Shown here: positions 38,079 through 47,120 of the stretch, in pieces
How the letters are laid out: every line of letters begins with the position of its first letter
How positions within the stretch are numbered: the first letter of the stretch is position 1
Source of the DNA: Parvularculaceae bacterium
GTDB taxonomy: Bacteria; Pseudomonadota; Alphaproteobacteria; Caulobacterales; Parvularculaceae
DNA: 64,000 nucleotides
Assembly: GCA_020446945.1 (NCBI GenBank)
Contig: JAGRDS010000001.1
Location: 465,972-529,971, forward strand
Direction: 5' to 3'
Translations under genes and position numbers: made by a program
Notes under the pieces: model-generated
What the model saw: the letters and a program-made list of their open reading frames with translations, nothing else
Told to the model about the DNA's origin: nothing
The model's database searches: none

Positions 38079-38518
38079 GAATCCTCATCGGCTATAAACT
38101 GATCGATCCTTGCACTGATCTCCTTATAGGATTTTTCAAAGGCGGCGCGCTTTAGTTCGTCATCACCCGCGACGGCTGCGGGATCTTCAAAAGGCCAGTG
38201 CAGCCTGCGCGGCGCGCGCCCGCGCCTAGACGGCCATAACGGGCAGGTTTCGTTTGCGGCGTTGGAGCAGACTGTCACAACCACATCGAATTGCGGCGCG
38301 TCCGGCGCGGTGAATTCATCCCAGCTTTTCGATCGCGCGCCGTGCGGGGGCATCGCGTGTTTCGACAAAACCTCGATTGCAAAGGGATTGGGTTTTCCAG
38401 TCGGTTTTGATCCGCCGGAAAAAGCGCGCCAGCCCGGCGCGCCTTTCGCATTCATGTAGGTTTCGGCGATTATCGATCGCGCCGAATTGCCGGTGCAAAG
38501 AAACAGGATGTGTTTCAC
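38075..38518 (-). CDS. arsC: Arsenate reductase, LMW-phosphatase type
   Basis: 147 residues from a GTG that overlaps the arsI stop in GTGA. The active-site P-loop is LFLCTGNSARSI, with further Cys in VTVCSNAANETCPLW, the pair used by thioredoxin-type ArsC enzymes for the disulfide cascade; SWDEF and the DP motif in FEDPAAV follow. It reduces arsenate to arsenite, which then leaves through AqpS. A longer frame from a GTG at 38533 would add five residues overlapping arsI and lacks support. Confidence 0.9.
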   Translation of the reverse strand: MKHILFLCTGNSARSIIAETYMNAKGAPGWRAFSGGSKPTGKPNPFAIEVLSKHAMPPHGARSKSWDEFTAPDAPQFDVVVTVCSNAANETCPLWPSRRGRAPRRLHWPFEDPAAVAGDDELKRAAFEKSYKEISARIDQFIADEDS

Positions 38519-38973
38519 GCAGCCCCGCAACACGCGCCGCCCGCAGACTTTGCGGCGGCTTTTGCATCTGACTTTTCAGCGGCGGATTGCGGCGCCGGCG
38601 CGCCGAACGAATCGAGGTCCGCAAAAGTATGATACAATTCCCATCTGGCGCCTTCCGGCGAGCTGGCCCAGTATTTGTTCGATCGCGCATAGCAGCACGC
38701 CGCATCCGGCTCTTCGAATGTCCCGACGCCCGCGGCTTTCAGCCTTTCCGCGATAATTTCGAGTTCCTCGCGCGTATCGGTTTGCAGGCCGACATGGTCG
38801 ACGCCGGAACTCTCGGCGCGTGTTGAGATCGCGATATTGGCGCGCGGGTCTTCAAGCATCCATTTGGCGTAGTCAGACTCGCGTTTGTCGGGCCCGCGAC
38901 CGAATAGCGCGGAATAAAAGGCGAGAGATTCCTCGATGTCCTTAACCTTCAGATGCACATGCAAACGGTTCAC
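38515..38973 (-). CDS. arsI: ArsI-type C-As lyase (arsenic-inducible glyoxalase/extradiol dioxygenase fold)
   Basis: 152 residues, vicinal-oxygen-chelate fold. The Fe(II) ligand pattern is visible as HVHLKVKD at the start, DHVGLQ (His 60) and WELYHTF (Glu 112); vicinal Cys 93-94 in ACCYARSNKYW bind trivalent arsenicals. This matches ArsI, which cleaves the carbon-arsenic bond of trivalent organoarsenicals such as methylarsenite; the relative CadI was described from cadmium induction. A second Cys pair ends the protein (GACCG). The GTG at 38973 has AAGGAGA seven bases upstream and is preferred to the ATG at 38994. It overlaps arsR by about 30 bp and arsC by four. Confidence 0.88.
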   Translation of the reverse strand: MNRLHVHLKVKDIEESLAFYSALFGRGPDKRESDYAKWMLEDPRANIAISTRAESSGVDHVGLQTDTREELEIIAERLKAAGVGTFEEPDAACCYARSNKYWASSPEGARWELYHTFADLDSFGAPAPQSAAEKSDAKAAAKSAGGACCGAA

Positions 38974-39298
38974 GGCTGTTCTCCTTGATGACATAGGGTC
39001 CGCACAGTCGTGGATCCCCCTGACAGCAATCGGCCATCAGGAAATCGACGAGCCTGCGGATGCCGCCATAATCGGCGGCGTAGAAAACGTGACGGCCCTC
39101 CTTTCTCGATGAAACGAGCCCTGCATTCGCCAGTTCCTTCAGGTGGAATGACATTGTTGGCGGCGCGAGGCCGAACTCTTCGCTCAGCGCCCCGGCGGAA
39201 AGCCCGCGCGGGCCCGCTTTGACAAGCCGACGCAGGGCGTCGAGGCGATTTTCCTGCGCCAGGGCGGCGAAGCCGGGAAGGGCGTCCTTCGTTTCCAT
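38942..39298 (-). CDS. arsR: ArsR-type arsenic-responsive repressor
   Basis: 118-residue winged-helix protein of the ArsR/SmtB family: RLDALRRLVKAGPRGLSAGAL precedes the recognition helix (LAPPTMSFHLKELANAGLV) and the wing (GRHVFYAADY). A C-terminal Cys cluster, Cys 91, Cys 92 and Cys 99 (DCCQGDPRLC), is the probable As(III) site, of the kind near the C-terminus and not in the DNA-binding helix. It leads arsR-arsI-arsC-aqpS. Its ATG lies inside a near-perfect 24-base palindrome, so it should repress its own operon. No ribosome-binding site is visible, which suggests a leaderless or near-leaderless message. Confidence 0.92.
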   Translation of the reverse strand: METKDALPGFAALAQENRLDALRRLVKAGPRGLSAGALSEEFGLAPPTMSFHLKELANAGLVSSRKEGRHVFYAADYGGIRRLVDFLMADCCQGDPRLCGPYVIKENSREPFACASEG

Positions 39299-39320
39299 AT
39301 TTCGATAATTATGGAAATAT
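39297..39320. promoter_or_regulatory. ArsR operator palindrome overlapping the arsR start
   Basis: The 24 bases 39297-39320 read the same on both strands except at one pair (G at 39304 against G at 39313). The arms are ATATTTC and GAAATAT around an AT-rich ATAATTAT core. It covers the first bases of arsR and the sequence just upstream, an arrangement typical of ArsR/SmtB autoregulation. Confidence 0.75.
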
Positions 39321-39487
39321 AGAAACGTGTCAACAGAAAGAAGCCGGGCCGGCGCTTGAAAGTTCAAATCGCCGAGTCGACCACCGCCTGCGGGAGTGGC
39401 AATTTCCCATCTGCCCGTTATAAGCGGCGTTTCCCCGGCGCAGTAAAGCCGTCCCATACGCCAAGCCGTTGAAAGGCCTGTCATTCC

Positions 39488-41482
39488 ATGTCCGATACCG
39501 CCATCGCCTCGACATTGAAGGAAGCTGTCGAAGCGCATCGTCAGGGCTTTCCGACGCGCGCGATCCCGCTTTATGAAAAAATCCTGGCTGAGGCGCCCGA
39601 TGACGCGCAGGCGCTAAGCCTTTACGGCCTCGCGCTGGTCCAGGCCGGACGCCCGTCCGAAGGCGAAACACCGTTAAAGCGGGCGATCGAGCTCGATCCG
39701 GCGCAGCCCAGCTTTCGGACGAATCTGGCGGAGTTGTTTTTCAAAACCGGCGACGTCGACGCCGGCGTCGCCGAACTGGTCGATGTCACCTCCAAACATC
39801 CGGGGTTCGCGCCGGCCCATAACAGGCTGGGGCATATCCGCCTTGCGCGGCAGGAGTTGAAGGAAGCGGCGGAGGCGTTTGACGCGGCGCTGCAACTGCG
39901 TCCTGAAGACATGGAGATAGCGCACAATCTGGCCTGGGCGCTTTCCGCTTCCGGCAATTATTCGGCCGCATATCATGTCCTCGACCATGCGGAAAAAATA
40001 ATGCCCGACAACATAAATACGATCAAAATCCGCATGGAGATCGCGAAAGTGCGACTCGATTTCTCTGCGATGCATACTCTGGCGACGCAGTTGACGAAAT
40101 TGGCGCCGGAAGATCCGGTCGGCTGGCGCGGCCTCGCGACGACGCTGTTCGAATCCGGCATGTACGCCGACGCGGTTCTGGCGTTTGAAAATGCGCTCTC
40201 GCTGACAGGCCGCGATGGGGAGGGGCTGAGCCAGCTCGCCACGATGGCGATCCAGGCACTCGATTTCGACAAGGCGGAAAGCGCCCTCGACGAAGCGGAA
40301 AAACTTTCGCCGCACGATCCGCGCCTGTTGTCGACCAAGGCGCTTTTGCTGACCTATCAGGGAAAGCGCGAAGAGGCGGAGGAATATTGCGAACGCTGTT
40401 TCCGGGCCGATCCGGAATTTGTCGGCGTTTATCCTCAACTCAGCGTTTTGCGCAGCGGGAAACTGACAGACGACGAAGAGCGCAAGATCGGCGCCTTCGC
40501 CGATCGTTCAGACGCTATTCCAGGCGCGCGCGCGACCGCGCGCTTCGTTCTCGCGCACAGTTTTGAAGCGCGCGGCGATATTGATGCGGCGTTCGAGGAA
40601 TATCGGCGGGCCAATGAACTGGCCGCAGAGCGAAACGCGAACGATATGGTATCCTATGATTTCATTGGCCATTCGGCATGGACAGACGCAATCATAAATC
40701 TGTTCGGCGCGCCGCCGGAACACCGCGATAGTTCGTATCATGACGGGCCGGAGCCGATTTTCATCGTCGGTTTGCCGCGTTGCGGTTCGACGCTCGTCGA
40801 AAGCGTAATTGCGGCGCATTCAAAAGTGCTGGCGGGCGGCGAAATGCCGATGATGCCGAATTTGTTCAATCGCTGGTTCCGGGCCAATTACCAGAGCGGC
40901 GCCGTCGCGTTGGGCGAAGAAGAATGCGCGCTTCTCGCCGGAGAATATATGAAGGGCGCGCCCGCCCGCGGAATCGCCGAACGATTTACGGACAAGAATC
41001 TTCTGAATATAGAGGCGTCCGCCCTTATCGCGCATATTTTCCCGAATGCGAAAATAATTAACATTCGGCGCAATCCTTTGGAAAACGCATTCGCGATCTG
41101 GCGCCAGGACATGATGAAGTTCTGGACTTTCGCAAACGATTTTGAAGCGCTCTCGCAGCGTTACGGGCTTTACGCCAGGCTGGTCGATCATTTCGAAAAG
41201 ACGCTGCCGCAGTTCAGGACGATCCAGTATGAGACTTTCGTTACGAATTTCCCCGAATGCGCGCGCGAATTGATCGCGTTCTGCGATCTTGAATGGGAAG
41301 ACGGATGCGCCGAATTCCAGAAAGCCCGCAAAGTCGCCCCGACGATAAGCGCTGTCCAGGTGCGCGAAGACGTGGGCCTGAAGGGCGATCGATCTGCGCT
41401 TTACGGCGTCAGGCTGGACCCGCTTCGCAAACTACTCGAAGCTGCGGGCGTTGATCTGGCGACCGGTGCGCTCAGCAATTGA
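39488..41482 (+). CDS. TPR-repeat sulfotransferase family protein
   Basis: 664 residues. The N-terminal ~350 residues are tetratricopeptide repeats (e.g. PLYEKILAEAPDDAQALSLYGLALVQAGR, seen in parts, and the following 34-residue units ending in DP or AP). The C-terminal part is a sulfotransferase domain: the PAPS 5'-phosphate loop is FIVGLPRCGSTLVESVIAAH, the 3'-phosphate region includes KIINIRRNPLENAFAIW. Such fusions are widespread in marine alphaproteobacteria and are thought to sulfate surface glycans or peptides; the acceptor is unknown. It is divergent from arsR and converges with sdhB 20 bp away. Confidence 0.88.
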   Translation: MSDTAIASTLKEAVEAHRQGFPTRAIPLYEKILAEAPDDAQALSLYGLALVQAGRPSEGETPLKRAIELDPAQPSFRTNLAELFFKTGDVDAGVAELVDVTSKHPGFAPAHNRLGHIRLARQELKEAAEAFDAALQLRPEDMEIAHNLAWALSASGNYSAAYHVLDHAEKIMPDNINTIKIRMEIAKVRLDFSAMHTLATQLTKLAPEDPVGWRGLATTLFESGMYADAVLAFENALSLTGRDGEGLSQLATMAIQALDFDKAESALDEAEKLSPHDPRLLSTKALLLTYQGKREEAEEYCERCFRADPEFVGVYPQLSVLRSGKLTDDEERKIGAFADRSDAIPGARATARFVLAHSFEARGDIDAAFEEYRRANELAAERNANDMVSYDFIGHSAWTDAIINLFGAPPEHRDSSYHDGPEPIFIVGLPRCGSTLVESVIAAHSKVLAGGEMPMMPNLFNRWFRANYQSGAVALGEEECALLAGEYMKGAPARGIAERFTDKNLLNIEASALIAHIFPNAKIINIRRNPLENAFAIWRQDMMKFWTFANDFEALSQRYGLYARLVDHFEKTLPQFRTIQYETFVTNFPECARELIAFCDLEWEDGCAEFQKARKVAPTISAVQVREDVGLKGDRSALYGVRLDPLRKLLEAAGVDLATGALSN

Positions 41483-41502
41483 AATAGCGCGAAATGAACC
41501 GG

Positions 41503-42312
41503 TCAGGCTTTCGCCTTCGCCGGCCGGTTGACCATCAGTTTCTTGATTTCAGCGATCGCTTTCGCGGGATTTAATCCCTTCGGGCAGACCTGCGTGCAGT
41601 TCATGATCGTGTGGCAACGGTAGAGCTTGAATTCATCCTCAAGCTTGTCGAGCCGTTCATCGGCTTTTTCATCGCGGCTGTCGGACAGCCACCGATAAGC
41701 CTGCAACAGGGCGGCGGGCCCCAGATATTCCTCCTCGCCGTTCTTGTCGCCGTTCCACCAATAGGACGGACACGATGTCGAACAGCAGGCGCAGAGAATG
41801 CACTCATAAAGACCGTCGAGATTTTTGCGTTCGTCCGGCGATTGCAGGAACTCTTCCTTCTTGTTCGAATCATCGGCTTGCAGAAACGGGTCGATATAGG
41901 CGTGCTGCCTGAAGAAGTTCGATAGATCGGTGACAAGGTCGCGCACGACAGGCTGATGCGGCAGCGGATAGACGACAATCTCGTCGCCGGCGCATTCGTC
42001 CATCCCCTTCGTGCAGGCGAGCGTGTTGGCGCCGTTGATATTCATGGCGCACGAGCCGCAAACGCCTTCCCGGCATGATCGACGAAATGAAAGGGTGGCG
42101 TCGACCTCGTTCTTGATCTTGATAAGGCCGTCGAGAACCATCGACACGCCGGAGGCGTCAATCTCGAAGGTGTCGAGGCGCGGATTTTCCGGCGAGGCGG
42201 GGTCGAAACGGTAAATCTTGAACGTTACGGTCTTTTCCGCCCCTTCCGGCGCCGCGTACGTTTTGCCGGATTTGCGAACCACCGAATTTTTCGGCAGGGT
42301 CAATTGCGCCAT
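41503..42312 (-). CDS. sdhB: Succinate dehydrogenase iron-sulfur subunit
   Basis: 269 residues. The [2Fe-2S] ligands are in [15 protein letters not shown] and NTLAC; the [4Fe-4S] and [3Fe-4S] clusters use [33 protein letters not shown]. It passes electrons from SdhA to the quinone site near SdhC/SdhD. In contrast to the usual sdhCDAB order, three genes and ~2.1 kb separate it from sdhA on the same strand. The 209 bp upstream hold a CAGAC/GTCTG hairpin (42413-42429) and possibly a promoter for separate expression, but no gene I can support. Confidence 0.96.
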   Translation of the reverse strand: MAQLTLPKNSVVRKSGKTYAAPEGAEKTVTFKIYRFDPASPENPRLDTFEIDASGVSMVLDGLIKIKNEVDATLSFRRSCREGVCGSCAMNINGANTLACTKGMDECAGDEIVVYPLPHQPVVRDLVTDLSNFFRQHAYIDPFLQADDSNKKEEFLQSPDERKNLDGLYECILCACCSTSCPSYWWNGDKNGEEEYLGPAALLQAYRWLSDSRDEKADERLDKLEDEFKLYRCHTIMNCTQVCPKGLNPAKAIAEIKKLMVNRPAKAKA

Positions 42313-42521
42313 CGTCTATTCGCTCCATCGCTCGCCGCCCGTGCGATCGCGCCGAGCGCCGCGATCGAACCGATCAGATGCCTGGTTCCCAGAGTTTGAG
42401 GAGGAGGTATAACAGACCTCGCCCGTCTGAAAAGCCGATAAGGCGCGCTTGAGACTGCGACATTGCGAAAGGGTCGCCGGCGGCGTTCGTTCGCGCTTGT
42501 TTGTTTTGCGTTCGGCGGGCG

Positions 42522-42791
42522 TCAGTTCTTGCCGGCGTCGCCCTTTTGTCCGGAAAGCCGGCGAATATGCGGGTAAAAGACGCAACCCATAAAGAGGAAT
42601 GTCGCGCTGATGAGGAGGGCGGTTACGCCCAACCCGCCGCCGGCGCGGCCAAGCTCATGCCCGGCGGCGCATGTGCAGGCGATGACGAGATAGGGAAGTA
42701 TCGGCGGTTCTTCACGCAAATATCGCAGGACGAAAACCGTCAGCGATACCGCCAGAAGCGATATGGAATATATGTCAATCAAAACGTTCAC
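42522..42791 (-). CDS. Small two- or three-helix membrane protein (possible XrtV-system accessory protein)
   Basis: 89 residues from a GTG at 42791 with GAGGGGA upstream. Hydrophobic helices at about residues 5-23, 32-46 and 52-72 are separated by REEPP and GHELGRAGGG. The length, the EEPP linker and the AAGHELG turn recall the small XrtV sorting-system accessory proteins of alphaproteobacteria, but I hold this only tentatively. It is part of the group of three genes between sdhA and sdhB. Confidence 0.55.
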   Translation of the reverse strand: MNVLIDIYSISLLAVSLTVFVLRYLREEPPILPYLVIACTCAAGHELGRAGGGLGVTALLISATFLFMGCVFYPHIRRLSGQKGDAGKN

Positions 42792-42912
42792 GGCTCCCCT
42801 CCCGCCAAAAGCTCCGCCTCCGACAAAAAATCTAGGCGCCGATGGTGAAGGGGCGATTAACCCGATAATTCAAATTCTCGCCGCCGGAACGGACCGGGCG
42901 GTCGCCGCGCGC

Positions 42913-43743
42913 TCAAGATCGAAGCGGTTCAAGCGCGTCGAATCGCGGCGCGCGTTTTTCGCCCTTTGCGACGAACGCTTCCTGAATGTCGTGCGGGCGC
43001 AGCATCGCGGCGTTCCATAAGGCGATATAATCTAGCGCCTCGGCGGTCGAATGATCTCGGGCGTAATTCGCCTGCCTCTTGCAGCCAGCGACGGCGAGCG
43101 GCGAATGGGCGGCGATTTTCCCCGCAATTTCCATAACGCCGGCCAGCAGCGCGTCATGGGAAGGAAAGACCTCGTTAACGAGTCCGAATTCCCTCGCTTT
43201 GTCGGCCGGAACCCTTTCGGCGGTGTAGGCCATCTGGCGCGCCCAGCCTTCGGGGATCACTTTAACAAGGCGCGGGAATGTGCCGACATCGGCGGTCATG
43301 CCGATCGCCGTTTCCTGGACCGCGAAAAACGCCTCCTGCGAGGCGTAACGGCAATCGCAGGCGGTCGCCAGATCGACGCCGGCGCCGATGGCGCCGCCCT
43401 GAATCGCCGCAAGCACCGGCTGGCGCGCGCGTTCAAGGCAGTTGAACGTGTCCTGCAGGGACAGGATTTTGTGGCGAAACGCTTCGGCCGCCACATGCGG
43501 ATTGGCCGCGTCGCCGCCAAGCCCGCCCGACATGAACACGGATATGTCCATCCCGGACGAGAAATGTTTTCCTTCAGAAGAAATTACGATAACGCGCGCT
43601 TCGCCGTCATTCGAAATGGCGTCAATCGCTTCGGGAAATTCGCGCCAGAATTCCGGAATCATCGAGTTTGCTTTTTCCGGACGATTAAGGCGAAGATGGG
43701 CGATATAATTTGCGACTTCGACCGTAAAACATGCGTAATTCAT
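42913..43743 (-). CDS. Enoyl-CoA hydratase/isomerase family protein, dienoyl-CoA isomerase (ECH1)-like
   Basis: 276-residue crotonase. The oxyanion-hole segments are SSEGKHFSSGMDI and IQGGAIGAGVDLATACDCRY; the acidic residues used by mammalian ECH1 are matched in VQETAIGMTADVGTFPRL, and YARDHSTAEALDYIALWNAAML closely follows ECH1. It would isomerise 3,5-dienoyl-CoA to 2,4-dienoyl-CoA during oxidation of unsaturated fatty acids, though a hydratase role cannot be excluded. The ATG at 43743 has AAGGAG seven bases upstream. It lies between sdhA and sdhB, linking beta-oxidation with the respiratory enzyme at least by location. Confidence 0.85.
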   Translation of the reverse strand: MNYACFTVEVANYIAHLRLNRPEKANSMIPEFWREFPEAIDAISNDGEARVIVISSEGKHFSSGMDISVFMSGGLGGDAANPHVAAEAFRHKILSLQDTFNCLERARQPVLAAIQGGAIGAGVDLATACDCRYASQEAFFAVQETAIGMTADVGTFPRLVKVIPEGWARQMAYTAERVPADKAREFGLVNEVFPSHDALLAGVMEIAGKIAAHSPLAVAGCKRQANYARDHSTAEALDYIALWNAAMLRPHDIQEAFVAKGEKRAPRFDALEPLRS

Positions 43744-43810
43744 GGCGGGCTCCTTCGCTCCCATAAATAGCGCCGCCGCCCCTTACCGCCTATATCCGAA
43801 TGCAGTCGCG

Positions 43811-44182
43811 CTAAAGGCAGGCGCCGTACAGATCGCACTGGAGCGTAACGAACAAAATCATGACGGCGGCAAATGCGACTGTCAGGGCGGCGACGCTCGC
43901 TGTCAGGCGCTTCATGTTGAGCCCGATGCGCGCAAGGGCGATCAATATGAGAATTGTCTGCAACACGAACGCGCCAGCCAGAACATGAAACGCGCCCTCG
44001 CCGCCAGGGTCGGCGGCCGCGAAATCGATCAGGCCGGCTTTACCAAGAAAATGCAGCGATAACGCAACGGCCAACTGTCCGGCGACCGCAAAAAGCAGGG
44101 CGATTCTGAAAAACGAAACATGCCTTTTCCAGATTCCGGGCTCTCCGGCGGGCGTCTTGTCGATTTTGTCTGCATGCGGCAC
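43811..44182 (-). CDS. Unknown integral membrane protein in the sdh region
   Basis: About 123 residues from a GTG at 44182 with GGGGA seven bases upstream; the frame is open to 44281 and the start is uncertain. Three hydrophobic segments are clear: FFRIALLFAVAGQLAVALSL, AFHVLAGAFVLQTILILIAL and VAALTVAFAAVMILFVTL. A Cys pair (CDLYGAC) ends the protein. I recognise no family. It begins ~225 bp after sdhA on the same strand; those 225 bases hold nothing I can support. Confidence 0.65.
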   Translation of the reverse strand: MPHADKIDKTPAGEPGIWKRHVSFFRIALLFAVAGQLAVALSLHFLGKAGLIDFAAADPGGEGAFHVLAGAFVLQTILILIALARIGLNMKRLTASVAALTVAFAAVMILFVTLQCDLYGACL

Positions 44183-44407
44183 GGAATTTCCCCGCCTGTC
44201 CAAACATTTTCGCGCGACATTGAAACATGCCGGGCGCCTGATAACAACATGCATTCGCGGCGATCCGGCTGCGAACCGCAATCATCGGGCGGGACGCGCC
44301 AACGAAGGGGCGCACAGGTGGAGCGGCGGGGCGCAAATGCACGTTCGGCCGTCCGGATTTTCGGCGCGAACGATCGTTATACGGATAGATCGTCGCCGGC
44401 CGAACCG

Positions 44408-46195
44408 TCAGTAAACGCGCTTTTTCGGTTCGATATAGCCAATTTCGTCAGTCAGCGTATAGGTATGCACCGGGCGATAATCGAGCGTCGCCTTGCCGTT
44501 ATCGAACCACGCGGCGGTGTGCTTCATCCAGTTTGCGTCATCGCGATCGGGAAAATCCTCGCGCGCATGCGCTCCCCGGCTTTCCTTGCGGTTCGCGGCG
44601 CCTTCCATCGTGACGATCGCCTGCGCAATCAGATTGTCGAACTCTAGCGTTTCGACGAGATCGGTGTTCCAAACCAAGGTGCGGTCAGTGACCCCGATAT
44701 CGGGCAGGCCCGCGTAAACATCGGCGATGCGCTTGCGCCCTTCGTCCAGCGTTTCGCCGGTGCGGAATACGGCGCAATCTTCCTGCATGACGCGCTGCAT
44801 CTTTGCGCGCAGTTCAGCCGTCGGCGTCGATCCCTTTGCATGACGAAAACGGTCGAGGCGCGCGAGCGCTTCATCGCCTGCGCCTTTTGGCAGGGGGCGT
44901 GAGGCTTCGTTCGCCTTCACGACTTCGCCGCAACGCAACCCCGCAGCGCGGCCGAAAACAACGAGATCAATGAGCGAGTTCGATCCGAGGCGGTTGGCGC
45001 CGTGAACGGAAACGCAGGCGGCTTCTCCTATCGCCATCAGACCGGGCACGACGGCGTCGGCGTCGTCTCCGCGCTTGGTCACAACCTCACCGTGAAAATT
45101 CGTCGGTATTCCGCCCATATTGTAGTGAACTGTCGGAAGAACGGGAATCGGCTCTTTCGTGACATCGACGCCGGCGAAAATGCGCGCCGATTCGGAAATG
45201 CCAGGCAGGCGTTCGTGGATGATTTTCGGATCAAGGTGATTGAGATTGAGGTGGATATGGTCCTTGCGTGGACCGACGCCGCGCCCTTCGCGGATTTCGA
45301 TCGTCATCGCGCGAGAGACAACATCGCGCGAGGCGAGATCCTTGGCGGACGGCGCATAGCGCTCCATGAAGCGTTCGCCCTGCGAATTCGTCAGATAGCC
45401 GCCTTCGCCGCGAACACCCTCGGTTATCAGAACGCCGGCGCCGTAAATGCCCGTCGGATGAAACTGCACGAACTCCATATCCTGCAAGGCGAGTCCCGCG
45501 CGCAGGACCATCGCATTGCCGTCGCCTGTGCAGGTATGTGCGGACGTGCATGAAAAATAGGCGCGTCCATAGCCGCCGGTGGCCAGTACGACCATCCTGG
45601 CGTTGAAGCGATGAATAGAGCCGTCGTCGAGACGCCACGCCATAAGGCCGCGGCACGCGCCTTCCTCGTCCATGATGAGATCGAGCGCGAAATATTCGAT
45701 AAAGAATTCGGCCCTTTGCTTGACGGATTGACCGTACAGCGTGTGCAGCATCGCATGGCCGGTGCGATCGGCCGCGGCGCAAGTGCGCTGGATCGGTCCT
45801 TCGCCGAAGTTCCGCGTCATGCCGCCGAACGCGCGTTGATAAATCTTGCCCTCGTCGGTGCGGCTGAAGGGAACGCCCCAATGCTCCAGCTCGTAAACCG
45901 CAGCTGGGGCGTTCTTGCACAAATACTCGATCGCATCCTGATCGCCGAGCCAGTCAGAGCCCTTGACGGTGTCATACATGTGCCATCGCCAATTATCCTC
46001 GCCCATATTGCCGAGCGAGGCGGATATTCCGCCTTGCGCCGCGACGGTATGCGAGCGGGTCGGGAAGACCTTGGTGACGCAGGCGGTTTTCAGCCCGGCT
46101 TGCGCCGCGCCAAGCGTCGCGCGCAGCCCGGCGCCGCCGGCGCCGACAACGACGACATCGTAATCGTGGTCGGTAATTTCGTAGGAAGCTGTCAT
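44408..46195 (-). CDS. sdhA: Succinate dehydrogenase flavoprotein subunit
   Basis: 595 residues. The FAD-binding loop is [20 protein letters not shown]; the covalent FAD His lies in [28 protein letters not shown] and the C-terminal [18 protein letters not shown] are standard, with the active-site Arg/His region around MERYAP and RGEGG. It oxidises succinate to fumarate on the cytoplasmic face. It follows sdhD by 12 bp in the sdhCDA run. Full length, no irregularity. Confidence 0.97.
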   Translation of the reverse strand: MTASYEITDHDYDVVVVGAGGAGLRATLGAAQAGLKTACVTKVFPTRSHTVAAQGGISASLGNMGEDNWRWHMYDTVKGSDWLGDQDAIEYLCKNAPAAVYELEHWGVPFSRTDEGKIYQRAFGGMTRNFGEGPIQRTCAAADRTGHAMLHTLYGQSVKQRAEFFIEYFALDLIMDEEGACRGLMAWRLDDGSIHRFNARMVVLATGGYGRAYFSCTSAHTCTGDGNAMVLRAGLALQDMEFVQFHPTGIYGAGVLITEGVRGEGGYLTNSQGERFMERYAPSAKDLASRDVVSRAMTIEIREGRGVGPRKDHIHLNLNHLDPKIIHERLPGISESARIFAGVDVTKEPIPVLPTVHYNMGGIPTNFHGEVVTKRGDDADAVVPGLMAIGEAACVSVHGANRLGSNSLIDLVVFGRAAGLRCGEVVKANEASRPLPKGAGDEALARLDRFRHAKGSTPTAELRAKMQRVMQEDCAVFRTGETLDEGRKRIADVYAGLPDIGVTDRTLVWNTDLVETLEFDNLIAQAIVTMEGAANRKESRGAHAREDFPDRDDANWMKHTAAWFDNGKATLDYRPVHTYTLTDEIGYIEPKKRVY

Positions 46196-46206
46196 GATCG
46201 TCCGAT

Positions 46207-46536
46207 TCAGGCGGCGATGAGGTAAAGGGATCCAAGACCGATCGCTGCGGCGCCGACCGCAGCGAACAGGTTGAGAAGTTTGAATACGCCGCGCATGCCG
46301 CTGTCGATATAGTCGTCGATTATTTCGTTCAGGCCGATACGCATGTGAAACGCTCCGACGGCGATCAGAAGACCCATGGGCGCCCAGCCGGTCGGCGCAG
46401 ACAGCCAGAGTCTCATTTCCTCGTGTCCGGCGCCTGCATGGGCGCTAAGGCCCCACAAGAACCAGATGACGAGGAATAGCAGCGCGACCGCGCTGGCGCG
46501 CTGGGCGATAAAAGTGGCGGTTCCTTTGTGGGTCAT
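46207..46536 (-). CDS. sdhD: Succinate dehydrogenase membrane anchor subunit
   Basis: 109 residues with three membrane helices: the first in [21 protein letters not shown], then [26 protein letters not shown] with the heme/quinone-site His and DDYI motif, then [20 protein letters not shown]. The ATG at 46536 has GGAG six bases upstream; a longer frame to 46806 lies inside sdhC and is discounted. With SdhC it binds heme b and ubiquinone. Confidence 0.9.
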   Translation of the reverse strand: MTHKGTATFIAQRASAVALLFLVIWFLWGLSAHAGAGHEEMRLWLSAPTGWAPMGLLIAVGAFHMRIGLNEIIDDYIDSGMRGVFKLLNLFAAVGAAAIGLGSLYLIAA

Positions 46537-46547
46537 GAAATCTCCGG

Positions 46548-46946
46548 TCAACGCGCTGAAACGCCGCTCGCCACGATGACGATCGCAAGAACGAGTGATG
46601 CGAGGAATACCAGCCACGCCGATCGGCGCGCATTCTCGATATCGAAACCGCGGCCCATGTCCCAATAGAGATGACGCAATCCGTTCAGGGTATGGAAGAG
46701 CAGCGCCCAAACATATCCGAATAGGATGAGGACGCCGACCGGCGAACCGATAAAACCCGCAATCGGCGCGTAGACGCTTTCGCCCTGCGCGAGCGCGAAA
46801 ACCCAAATACTGAGCAGTATCGTGCCGGCGTACAGCGCGGCGCCGGTTGCGCGGTGCGAGATGGAAGCCGCCATGGTGGGCGTCCAGCGCCAGATCTGAA
46901 GGTGCGGCGAAAGCGGTCGGTTCGAAGAGGCGCGGTCCGATGCCAT
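46548..46946 (-). CDS. sdhC: Succinate dehydrogenase cytochrome b556 subunit
   Basis: 132 residues. RPLSPHLQIWRWTPTMAASISHRATG is seen in parts (SPHLQIW, SISHRATGAALYAG), the family's N-terminal signature with the quinone-site Ser and Arg; the heme-ligand His is in LFHTLNGLRHLYWD. Three membrane helices. The ATG at 46946 follows AGGGA. First gene of the sdhCDA transcript, with a near-consensus promoter ~50 bases upstream. Confidence 0.92.
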   Translation of the reverse strand: MASDRASSNRPLSPHLQIWRWTPTMAASISHRATGAALYAGTILLSIWVFALAQGESVYAPIAGFIGSPVGVLILFGYVWALLFHTLNGLRHLYWDMGRGFDIENARRSAWLVFLASLVLAIVIVASGVSAR

Positions 46947-46999
46947 TGATCTTTCCCTGAAAATTCCCCTGGCGATTGCAAACGGGCGGGGCGTCGCGG

Positions 47000-47027
47000 A
47001 CAATAGGCGCCCCGATTCCCCTGTCAA
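47000..47027 (-). promoter_or_regulatory. sigma70-type promoter of the sdh operon
   Basis: On the minus strand TTGACA (47022-47027), a perfect -35, is followed after 16 bases by TATTGT (47000-47005). Transcription would start near 46993, ~47 bases before the sdhC ATG. This is the best promoter match in the window. Confidence 0.6.
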
Positions 47028-47120
47028 CGCACAGTATACGCAGCCCGCTCCGATGTCGGCGATTGCCAAACCCGCGCCTATTGCCGCAGTATCGAACCGG
47101 GGAAGGCGAGGGGTAAGTAG

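Noticed and set aside
42374..42463. 29-codon ATG frame on the minus strand before sdhB, with a hydrophobic C-terminal half
   Set aside because: There is no ribosome-binding site (the upstream bases are CCCTTT) and it is very short. It could be a leader peptide, but I cannot support it.
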